Positions 4,816 through 11,226 of a stretch of 15,623 bases of DNA are shown here, piece after piece (the first letter of the stretch is position 1; each line of letters starts with the position of its first letter). Where the stretch lies: positions 1-15,623 of the forward strand of contig DATDPK010000023.1 of NCBI GenBank assembly GCA_035292785.1, written 5' to 3'. Both the position numbers and the translations under genes were made by a program. The DNA is from CABMGU01 sp035292785. GTDB lineage: Archaea > Nanobdellota > Nanobdellia > Woesearchaeales > ARS49. The notes below the pieces were generated by a model, which was given only the letters and a program-made list of their open reading frames with translations, ran no database searches and had not been told where the DNA came from.

Positions 4816-7560
4816 ATGGCGCGTAAAAAGAAAGAAGAAGTTGCACCTGAAGTGCCTGAAGCTGAAGAAGTAAAGGAAGCTATAGTTGAGGAGAAGGTAG
4901 AAAAGAAAGCAGAAAAGGTTGAAGAGAAGGTAGCAGAAGTTCCTGTTGAAAAGATTGAGAAGGAGCAGTTTTCTCGTGAGCGTATGGAATCTATGTCTCA
5001 TTATGTTTACAAGCAGATTGCAAGTGTTGTGTTTGGTGTTTTGTCTCCTAAGATGGTTAAGAAGATGTCTTCTGCTAAGATTGTGACTCCTGAGTTGTAT
5101 GATAAGGAGGGTTATCCTGTTGACGGCGGTCTTATGGACGTGCGTCTTGGAGTTATTGACCCTGGTTTGAAGTGCAAGACTTGCGGTTCAAAGTTGAAGG
5201 AGTGTATCGGCCACTTTGGTTACATCGAATTGGCTCGTTCTGTTATTCACGTTAAGTTTGCGAGAATCATTCAGTTGCTTTTGCGTACTTCCTGCAGGGA
5301 ATGTGGCAGGTTGATGATTGCTCAGGAGAAATTGGCTAAGGCTAAGAGTCATCTTGACCGTATTGAGAAGGAAGAGGGTCCTGAAGCAAGGCGTCTTGCA
5401 GTTAAGGCTTTGATTGACAGCTCAAAGACTGGCGGCAAGTGTCCTCATTGCAAGGCAAAGCAGGCAAAGATAATCATTGAGAAGCCAACTACTTTCATTG
5501 AGGGTGACAAGAGAATCTCGCCTATTGAAGTTCGCGCAAGATTGGAAAAGATTCCTGATGAGGATTGTGAATTGTTTGGCTTGAATCCTAAGACTGCAAG
5601 GCCTGAGTGGATGATTTTGACTGTTCTTCCAATTCCGCCTGTTACAGTGCGTCCTTCAATTACTTTGGAAAGCGGTGAGCGTTCTGAGGACGATTTGACG
5701 CACAAGCTTGGCGATATTGTCAGGATTAACCAGCGTTTGTTTGAGAACATTAATGCTGGTGCGCCTGAAATCATCATTGAGGACTTGTGGGACTTGTTGC
5801 AGTATCACGTTACAACGTTCTTTGATAACAGTATTGCTCAGCTGCCTCCTGCAAGGCACAGGAGCGGTCAGCCTTTGAAGACTATTACTGAGAGAATAAA
5901 GAGCAAGGAAGGCCGTATCCGTCATAACCTTGCTGGTAAGCGTACAAACTTCTGTGCAAGAACTGTTATTTCTCCTGACCCGATGCTTGCTTTGAACGAG
6001 GTTGGTGTTCCTAAGATTATTGCTATGAAGCTTACTGTTCCAGAGACTGTTAATGAGTGGAATCTGGCGTATTTGAAGAAGTTTGTCCAGAATGGTCCTG
6101 GAGTTTATCCTGGCGCGAATTATGTTGTCAGGCCTGATGGAAAGAAGAAAAAGATAACAGAGGAAACCAAGGAAGCTGCTTTGGAAGAGTTGCAGCCGGG
6201 TTATGTTGTTGAGCGTCATTTGATGGATGGAGACATTTCTGTTTTCAACCGTCAGCCTTCTTTGCACAGGATGAGTATGATGTGCCACCGTGTCAGGGTT
6301 TTGCCTGGCAGGACGTTGCGTTTGAATCCCGCTGTATGTAATCCTTATAATGCTGACTTTGACGGTGACGAGATGAACCTTCATATTCCTCAGACTGAGG
6401 AATCGCGTGTTGAGGCTGAGATTTTGATGGAAGTCCAGACTCAGCTGATTTCTCCAAGGTATGGTCTTTCAGTCATTGGCTGTATTCAGGATGCCATTAG
6501 TGGTAATTACTTGCTGACAAGGCACGGTGAGTTTTCCCCTGAGCAGGCAATGCAGCTTCTTGTAAGCGTCGGAATGACTGATTTCAGCAAGCTCGGTTCT
6601 AAGAAGAAAATTACTGGCAGGGAAGTTTTCAGCGCGTTGCTTCCTGAGGATTTTGATTATGTTGGTGTTTCAAGAAGCGGTGAGCCGGTCACAATCAAGA
6701 ATGGCGTGTTGATGGAAGGAACTATTGATACCAAGGCGATTGGCGGTGAGGGCGAGGGTATTCTTTTGAGAAGCCTGCACCAGAAGTACGGCGCTCAAAA
6801 AACAATTAAAATACTGCACCAGATTTTCAAGCTCGGTATTGAATTCTTGTTAAGGCACGGTTTCAGCACCGGCATAGCAGACGAGGATATGCCTCCATCT
6901 GCCCGTGAGCAGATTGACCAGTTGTTGCAGCAGGCAGAAGAGGATGTTTTGCAGATGATTACTCAGTTCAGGGAGGGTAAATTGGAAATCTTCCCTGGAA
7001 GGACTATGCGTGAAACTCTTGAGTTGAAGATTCTTGAGCGTTTGAACAAGGCAAGAAATGCCTGCGGCCAGATTGTCAAGGGTTTTGTTTCTGACAAGAA
7101 CCACGCTGCTGTTATGATTTTGTCTGGCGCGCGAGGTAGCATTACTTCTATCATTCAGATGAGTGCTTGTGTCGGCCAGCAGGCTATGAGAGGCAAGCGT
7201 ATTGAGAAGGGTTATCGTGGCAGGACTTTGAGCTGTTTCAAGCGTGATGACTTGACTCCAGAAGCGCGAGGCTTTATCATTCACGGTTTCAAGCACGGTA
7301 TTAATCCAAAAGAGTTTTTCTTCCACGCAATTACAGGAAGGGACGCTCTTATGGACACTGCTTTGCGTACTCCTAAGTCTGGTTATTTGTACAGGCGTCT
7401 TGCCAACGCTATGCAGGACTTGCGTGTTGAGTATGACGGCACTGTTCGTGATGCTAATGGCAGGATTATCCAGTTTTCTTATGGTGAAGACGGTATTGAC
7501 GTTGCTCGTTCAGAGCGCGGCAAGATTGATGTGAAAAGAATTGTTAATACTACGGAGTAA
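4816..7560 (+). CDS. rpoA1: DNA-directed RNA polymerase subunit A' (N-terminal part of the beta'-like subunit)
   Basis: This largest catalytic polypeptide has 914 aa. The Mg-binding loop NADFDGDEM is at 512-520 (Asp 514, 516, 518). A clamp zinc site is C120/C123/C130/H133, and two further CxxC pairs are C160/C163 and C209/C212. RHRSGQPLKT, GKRTNFCARTVISPDP, and the bridge-helix region near MSACVGQQAMRGKRI are present. The protein ends in the usual archaeal A' tail after FSYGEDGIDV. Residues 2 to about 60 form a Lys/Glu/Val-rich, low-complexity, probably helical extension before the conserved core (VFGVLSPKMVKKMS); such a leader is not usual for A'. The ATG at 4816 is chosen because it follows the rpoB' stop by 1 nt and the frame is uninterrupted. 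Internal ATGs at 4984 and 4993 are alternatives. Confidence 0.96.
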   Translation: MARKKKEEVAPEVPEAEEVKEAIVEEKVEKKAEKVEEKVAEVPVEKIEKEQFSRERMESMSHYVYKQIASVVFGVLSPKMVKKMSSAKIVTPELYDKEGYPVDGGLMDVRLGVIDPGLKCKTCGSKLKECIGHFGYIELARSVIHVKFARIIQLLLRTSCRECGRLMIAQEKLAKAKSHLDRIEKEEGPEARRLAVKALIDSSKTGGKCPHCKAKQAKIIIEKPTTFIEGDKRISPIEVRARLEKIPDEDCELFGLNPKTARPEWMILTVLPIPPVTVRPSITLESGERSEDDLTHKLGDIVRINQRLFENINAGAPEIIIEDLWDLLQYHVTTFFDNSIAQLPPARHRSGQPLKTITERIKSKEGRIRHNLAGKRTNFCARTVISPDPMLALNEVGVPKIIAMKLTVPETVNEWNLAYLKKFVQNGPGVYPGANYVVRPDGKKKKITEETKEAALEELQPGYVVERHLMDGDISVFNRQPSLHRMSMMCHRVRVLPGRTLRLNPAVCNPYNADFDGDEMNLHIPQTEESRVEAEILMEVQTQLISPRYGLSVIGCIQDAISGNYLLTRHGEFSPEQAMQLLVSVGMTDFSKLGSKKKITGREVFSALLPEDFDYVGVSRSGEPVTIKNGVLMEGTIDTKAIGGEGEGILLRSLHQKYGAQKTIKILHQIFKLGIEFLLRHGFSTGIADEDMPPSAREQIDQLLQQAEEDVLQMITQFREGKLEIFPGRTMRETLELKILERLNKARNACGQIVKGFVSDKNHAAVMILSGARGSITSIIQMSACVGQQAMRGKRIEKGYRGRTLSCFKRDDLTPEARGFIIHGFKHGINPKEFFFHAITGRDALMDTALRTPKSGYLYRRLANAMQDLRVEYDGTVRDANGRIIQFSYGEDGIDVARSERGKIDVKRIVNTTE

Positions 7561-7562
7561 AA

Positions 7563-8711
7563 ATGCACAAGGAACTTGAAGAATACGAAGGCAAGATGCC
7601 TCCAAAATTATTGCAGGAGATTGAGGAACAATGCCCTGCGTCAAAGATTAAGAAGGTTGCAAAGCGCGTTTACGATGAGTACGTTGCTGCTCAGATTGAT
7701 GCTGGCGAGGCAGTGGGCCTTGTTGGCGCAGAAAGTATCGGCGAGCCAGGCACTCAGATGACTTTGAACACTTTCCACTATGCTGGTGTTGCAGAAATGA
7801 ACGTTACTATGGGTTTGCCTCGTATTATTGAGATTCTTGATGGAAGGAAATCTATTACAACTCCTCAGATGGAAATTTTCTTGAAAGCGCCGTATAACAA
7901 GGGCAAGGATATTCGCGAGATTGCCTTGCAGATTAAGGAGACTTTGCTTTCAGAGATTGTTCTTGAGTATTCATTGAATATTGTTGATTTGAAGATTGAG
8001 CTGAAGTTGAACACGGAAAGGATGAAGGAGCTTGGCGTGACAAGTGCTTTTGTTGCAAAGGCTGTCGAAAAGGGTCTTGCCAAGGAAGCGACTGTAAAGC
8101 AGGAAGGCGATGTTATCACTTTGAAATTGAAGGGCAAGCAGGATGAGAAGGGGCTTAATGCATTGTACAGGTTGAAGGAAAAGTCAAAGGATGTTTATGT
8201 TAAGGGTGTCAAGGGCGTTACCCAGATTTTGCCTGTAAAGCGTCAGGAGGAGTTCTTGATTATTACTGCAGGCAGTAACTTGAAAAAAGTTTTCGAGCTT
8301 GATTTTGTTGATACTGAGAAGACAACTACAAATGACGTTTTCGAGATTTGTGAGGTTCTTGGTATTGAGGCTGCAAGGCAGGCGATTATGGATGAGCTGT
8401 TCAAGGTTATCGAGACTCAGGGTTTGAACGTTGACATCAGGCACATTATGCTTGTTGCTGACACGATGTGCGCGAGCGGTGAGATTAAAGGTATAACTCG
8501 TTATGGTGTCGTTTCTGAAAAGGCATCTGTTCTTGCAAAGGCATCTTTCGAAACTCCTATCAAGCACATAATTAATGCTGCATTGAAGGGTGAAGTTGAC
8601 CAGTTGAACAGTGTTGTTGAGAACGTTATGCTTAATCAGCCTGTTCCTGTTGGTACCGGTCTTCCTGGGCTGGTTACGAAGATTGTGAAGCAGCCTAAGG
8701 GGGAGAAATAA
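7563..8711 (+). CDS. rpoA2: DNA-directed RNA polymerase subunit A'' (C-terminal part of the beta'-like subunit)
   Basis: This 382-aa subunit completes the beta'-like polypeptide. The most conserved stretch, AVGLVGAESIGEPGTQMTLN plus TFHYAG (50-75), belongs to the cleft/trigger-loop-adjacent region. It is followed by GLPRIIEILDGRK. The C-terminal jaw and clamp segment contains VDIRHIMLVADTMC and GVVSEKASVLAKASFETP. The length is normal. The ATG follows the rpoA' stop by 2 nt, and rpl30e begins immediately after its own stop. The A'/A'' split is universal in archaea. Confidence 0.97.
   Translation: MHKELEEYEGKMPPKLLQEIEEQCPASKIKKVAKRVYDEYVAAQIDAGEAVGLVGAESIGEPGTQMTLNTFHYAGVAEMNVTMGLPRIIEILDGRKSITTPQMEIFLKAPYNKGKDIREIALQIKETLLSEIVLEYSLNIVDLKIELKLNTERMKELGVTSAFVAKAVEKGLAKEATVKQEGDVITLKLKGKQDEKGLNALYRLKEKSKDVYVKGVKGVTQILPVKRQEEFLIITAGSNLKKVFELDFVDTEKTTTNDVFEICEVLGIEAARQAIMDELFKVIETQGLNVDIRHIMLVADTMCASGEIKGITRYGVVSEKASVLAKASFETPIKHIINAALKGEVDQLNSVVENVMLNQPVPVGTGLPGLVTKIVKQPKGEK
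8699..8705 (+). promoter_or_regulatory. Ribosome binding site for rpl30e
   Basis: GGGGGAG lies inside the last codons of rpoA'' and 6 nt upstream of the rpl30e ATG. It is one of the clearer Shine-Dalgarno-like sequences in the operon and fixes the L30e start at 8712. Confidence 0.6.
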
Positions 8712-8990
8712 ATGGCAAAGAAAGTTGAGGATGCAATTTCAGAGATTAAGAAATTGCTGGTTTCCAATAAGTTGCTTCTTGGTAGTGAGAGTACTATGAA
8801 GCATTTGCGCTTGGGCGATGTTAAGAAGGTTTATCTTGCTTCAAATTGCGAGCCTGTTGTGCGCGATGATGTTGTTAGGTTGTGCAAGTTTGGGCAGGTT
8901 GAGCTTGTTGATTTGGCGCAGAGTAATGAGGAGATTGGGGTTTTGTGCAAGAAGCCTTATTCTATTTCTGTGATTGGCGTTCAGGCTTAA
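8712..8990 (+). CDS. rpl30e: 50S ribosomal protein L30e
   Basis: This 92-aa member of the L7Ae/L30e RNA-binding fold family is a large-subunit protein in archaea. Supporting features are its length, the GSESTMKHLRLGDVKKVYLASN segment (described as residues 24-45), a central VELVDLAQSNEEIGVLC region, and a hydrophobic C-terminal strand ending near SVIGVQA. Its position between rpoA'' and nusA is the standard archaeal arrangement. It begins directly after the rpoA'' stop with no gap, and nusA follows after 1 nt. Confidence 0.95.
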   Translation: MAKKVEDAISEIKKLLVSNKLLLGSESTMKHLRLGDVKKVYLASNCEPVVRDDVVRLCKFGQVELVDLAQSNEEIGVLCKKPYSISVIGVQA

Positions 8991-8991
8991 T

Positions 8992-9405
8992 ATGGTAAAA
9001 ATTGTGTATGACATGGAGGTCATGCAGATTATTAGTATGTTTGAGCAGATGACTGGCGCTCACGTTAAGGATTGTATTATGGGTGATCCTGTTGTTTTTG
9101 TGGTTCACGAGGCAGAGATTGCTAAGGCGATTGGCAAGGGCGGGAAGCACGTTCGTGATTTGGAGAGGAAGCTTAAGAAGCGGGTTAAGATTGTTGAGTT
9201 TAATTCTGATGTTCTTCAGTTTACCAGGAATTTGGTGGCTCCTTTGGAGTTGGGAAACGTTGTTTTAGAGGAGAATATGCTTATTTTGTCTGCGAAAGAT
9301 TTAAAAACCCGTGGCTTGCTGATAGGTCGTAGTGCCTCTAATCTGCGTGCTTATGAGGCGGTTATTCAGAGATATTTTCCGATCAAGGAAATGAGAGTTG
9401 TATAA
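8992..9405 (+). CDS. nusA: Archaeal NusA-like transcription factor, two KH domains
   Basis: This 137-aa protein is the short archaeal NusA, which has only the two KH RNA-binding domains and lacks the bacterial N-terminal polymerase-binding and S1 domains. KH1 carries the GKGG loop (48-51, in AIGKGGKHVRDLE). KH2 carries the GRSA loop (112-115, in LIGRSASNLRAYEA). The start is ATG 8992, 1 nt after the rpl30e stop; the in-frame TTG at 8974 would overlap L30e and is less likely. The stop overlaps the rps12 start as TAATG. By family it should act in termination, antitermination or nascent RNA binding. Confidence 0.95.
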   Translation: MVKIVYDMEVMQIISMFEQMTGAHVKDCIMGDPVVFVVHEAEIAKAIGKGGKHVRDLERKLKKRVKIVEFNSDVLQFTRNLVAPLELGNVVLEENMLILSAKDLKTRGLLIGRSASNLRAYEAVIQRYFPIKEMRVV

Positions 9406-9842
9406 TGGGAAACAAGTCAAATGGTTTGAACACGGCAAAGGCGCTTAGAAAGAGGCGCCACCACGGTAAGTGGTTGAGCAGGAAATATGTACGCAGGATT
9501 CTGCAGTCCAAGAAAAAATCTGACCCTCTTCAGGGCGCAGCTCAGGGCAAGGGTATTGTTATTGAGAAGTTCCAGCTTGAGGCAAAGCAGCCTAACTCAG
9601 CTATGCGTAAGTGCTGCCGTGTTCAGCTTGTCAAGAATGGCAAGCATGTTGGTGCTTTTATGCCGAGGGATGGAGCGCAGAAGCTTATTGATGAGCACGA
9701 TGAGGTTATTATTGAGTCAATGGGTGGCAGAAAGGGCCGTGCAAAAGGAGATTTGTCAGGCATTCGTTATCAGGTTATAAAAGTTAATGATCAGTCCCTT
9801 GATGCTTTGTTGAAGGGCAAGATCGAGAAGGCAAGGAAATGA
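9405..9842 (+). CDS. rps12: 30S ribosomal protein S12 (uS12)
   Basis: This 145-aa decoding-centre protein has the expected basic N-terminus (KALRKRRHHGKW) and the conserved loop KQPNSAMRKC (61-70), which touches the A-site. HVGAFMPRDGAQKLIDEHDE (81-100) and a GGRKGRAKGDLSGIRYQV region follow. Length and sequence match archaeal/eukaryotic S12 (S23e type). It overlaps nusA by one base and overlaps rps7 by four (ATGA at 9839). Confidence 0.97.
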   Translation: MGNKSNGLNTAKALRKRRHHGKWLSRKYVRRILQSKKKSDPLQGAAQGKGIVIEKFQLEAKQPNSAMRKCCRVQLVKNGKHVGAFMPRDGAQKLIDEHDEVIIESMGGRKGRAKGDLSGIRYQVIKVNDQSLDALLKGKIEKARK

Positions 9843-10435
9843 GCGTTCTGGTTTTTAACAAGTGGAGTGTTGACGGGATTAAGGTTGATGACCCTGGCCT
9901 TCAGAGATATGTTGCTCTTGAGCCAAGGTATGTTCCTAAGACTGGCGCAAAGTATGCTGGAAAGAGATTTCATAAGTCCAAAACATTTATTGTTGAGCGT
10001 TTGATTAACAAGGTTATGATTCCAGGCCATAAGTCCAAGAAGCATTTCAGAAGTTCCGGCCATACAACTGGCAAGAGTGCTCTTGCTTACAATATTGTTG
10101 TTAAAACTTTTAAGCTTATTGAAGAGCGAACAAAGGAGAATCCTATAAAGGTTTTTGTGAAGGCTTTGGAGAATGCTGCTCCTCGCGAAGAGATTGTTAC
10201 CATTGAGTATGGTGGCGCTCGTTATCCTAAGGCAACTGATTGTGCTCCGCAGAGAAGGGTTGATGTTACCTTGCGTTATTTCATTCAGGGCGCTTATGAC
10301 CACAGTTTTAACAAGAAGAAGTCTATTGAGGAAGCTCTTGCTGAGGAAATTATTGCTGCTTTCAAGCTTGATGCAAAGTCTCTGGCTATTTCAAAGAAGG
10401 GCGAGATTGAGCGACAGGCAGATAGTTCTCGTTAA
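9839..10435 (+). CDS. rps7: 30S ribosomal protein S7 (uS7)
   Basis: This 198-aa head-domain protein of the small subunit nucleates assembly on the 3' domain of 16S rRNA. Recognisable segments are VERLINKVMIPGHKSKKH, SSGHTTGKSALAYNIV, NPIKVFVKALENAAPREE and YGGARYPKATDCAPQRRVD. The C-terminal region is enriched in Glu, Ala and Lys and ends RQADSSR. It is the last gene of the operon; the translation elongation factor and S10 genes that often follow in other archaea are absent, and a hairpin cluster comes next. The start overlaps the rps12 stop in ATGA. Confidence 0.97.
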   Translation: MSVLVFNKWSVDGIKVDDPGLQRYVALEPRYVPKTGAKYAGKRFHKSKTFIVERLINKVMIPGHKSKKHFRSSGHTTGKSALAYNIVVKTFKLIEERTKENPIKVFVKALENAAPREEIVTIEYGGARYPKATDCAPQRRVDVTLRYFIQGAYDHSFNKKKSIEEALAEEIIAAFKLDAKSLAISKKGEIERQADSSR

Positions 10436-10441
10436 ACTTTC

Positions 10442-10495
10442 AAGCACGGAGTGCATTCCGTATGTCGTGGGGTCGCAGACCCCACTTGAGTGCTT
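10442..10495 (+). terminator. Structured hairpin element after rps7
   Basis: The outer stem is AAGCAC (10442-10447) with GTGCTT (10490-10495). It encloses a short hairpin ACGGA/TCCGT (10446-10450 with 10457-10461; this shares two bases with the outer stem, so the two would compete) and a perfect 8-bp hairpin GTGGGGTC-GCA-GACCCCAC (10467-10485). An alternative is GCAC-GGA-GTGC (10444-10454). There is no U-tract, unlike common archaeal terminators, so a role in 3'-end stability or processing is equally possible. Confidence 0.6.
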
Positions 10496-10501
10496 TGGAT
10501 C

Positions 10502-10522
10502 CTAACCTTTCGCAAAGGTTAG
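10502..10522. terminator. Perfect 9-bp hairpin shared by convergent genes
   Basis: CTAACCTTT-CGC-AAAGGTTAG is an exact inverted repeat with a 3-nt loop. It overlaps the TAA stop (10519-10521) of the minus-strand gene that converges on rps7, so it would fold in transcripts from both directions. A bidirectional terminator or mRNA 3'-end protector is the simplest reading. Confidence 0.6.
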
Positions 10523-11175
10523 TTCTTGAACGCTTCCTGCAGTCTTGAATATCCTATTATTCTGTTGTAATCGTCTTCTGCGCTTGCTGCTCCGGTCAGT
10601 TGTCCGATTAATAGCTGGAATTTCATTCGTGCATCAGGCATTGATGGTATCACTCTTTTCAAATGGTCTTTTGCGCCATTGTAATCCTGTTTTATTATTT
10701 TCATTAGTGCTCTCACTGCTTCAAGTCGTGGAATGAATATCGAAAAGCCTGCGGTTGTGCGGTCTATTTTTTTGTATGCTTCTGATTTGCAGAATTCTTC
10801 AAGTTCGTCCTGCACGTTTTTCATTTTTTCAGGGTTTTTCTCTATGGTTCCGACGAAAAACCATAATTCTGATTCTGCTTTTGGGAAGTTGTTGTTTGCC
10901 GCATACGCCAATGCCAGAAGGCAGCCTGCGGTTGGGTTGAACTGGTATTTTGCATCATTCATAAGAAGTTTGTATTCATTGTCGCGGTATGCTGTTAGGT
11001 GTTCAAGTGTTTTCTTATAGTCTCCTGCGCTGAAAAAGCATATTGCGTCCTTCACTTGATTGTCAATCGTCTGCGTGCCCTGTGTTTGTACAATTGTCTG
11101 TCCTGGTATTTGGCAGCTTCCAGAAGTTATTCCTAATGCCGCAGAGACCGCCAGCGTCAGGTCGCGTAAATTCAT
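10519..11175 (-). CDS. Probable exported helical-repeat (TPR-like) protein, function unknown
   Basis: This 218-aa protein is not recognised. The N-terminus (LTLAVSAALGITSG, residues 6-19) is a hydrophobic stretch consistent with a signal peptide or anchor. Cys21 follows it, but the preceding residues do not make a convincing lipobox. The mature part alternates amphipathic helices with a TPR-like look, for example AICFFSAGDYKKTLEHL (45-61), LALAYAANNNFPKAESEL and LMKIIKQDYNGAKDHL, so it may be an extracytoplasmic scaffold. The ATG at 11173-11175 sits 26 bp from the centre of a TATA-like TTTAAATA, which predicts a leaderless transcript. It converges on rps7, and its stop lies in a hairpin. The coding call is firm; the role is unknown. 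Confidence 0.8.
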   Translation of the reverse strand: MNLRDLTLAVSAALGITSGSCQIPGQTIVQTQGTQTIDNQVKDAICFFSAGDYKKTLEHLTAYRDNEYKLLMNDAKYQFNPTAGCLLALAYAANNNFPKAESELWFFVGTIEKNPEKMKNVQDELEEFCKSEAYKKIDRTTAGFSIFIPRLEAVRALMKIIKQDYNGAKDHLKRVIPSMPDARMKFQLLIGQLTGAASAEDDYNRIIGYSRLQEAFKN

Positions 11176-11197
11176 GTGTAGTGGTATGTTTTTATTG

Positions 11198-11205
11198 TTT
11201 AAATA
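11198..11205 (-). promoter_or_regulatory. TATA box for the exported repeat-protein gene
   Basis: On the minus strand this reads TATTTAAA. Its centre is about 26 bp upstream of the A of the ATG at 11175, so transcription should start at or very near the start codon. The position also shows that this gene has its own promoter and does not depend on the minus-strand gene located 48 bp upstream. Confidence 0.6.
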
Positions 11206-11210
11206 TGCTG

Positions 11211-11226
11211 TGACATAATTGTGTCA
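11211..11226 (-). repeat. Small hairpin at the end of the 765-aa gene
   Basis: TGACA (11211-11215) and TGTCA (11222-11226) form a perfect 5-bp inverted repeat with a 6-nt loop that covers the TGA stop of the minus-strand gene ending at 11224. It may be part of a weak terminator or an operator next to the promoter of the following gene. Being short and AT-rich, it could also be chance. Confidence 0.3.

Noticed and set aside
8974..8991. nusA start at the upstream TTG 8974
   Set aside because: It would overlap rpl30e and add a tail absent from archaeal NusA; ATG 8992 is 1 nt after the L30e stop.
10519..11175. Lipoprotein assignment for the exported repeat protein from Cys21
   Set aside because: The residues before the Cys (TSGS) do not form a convincing lipobox.
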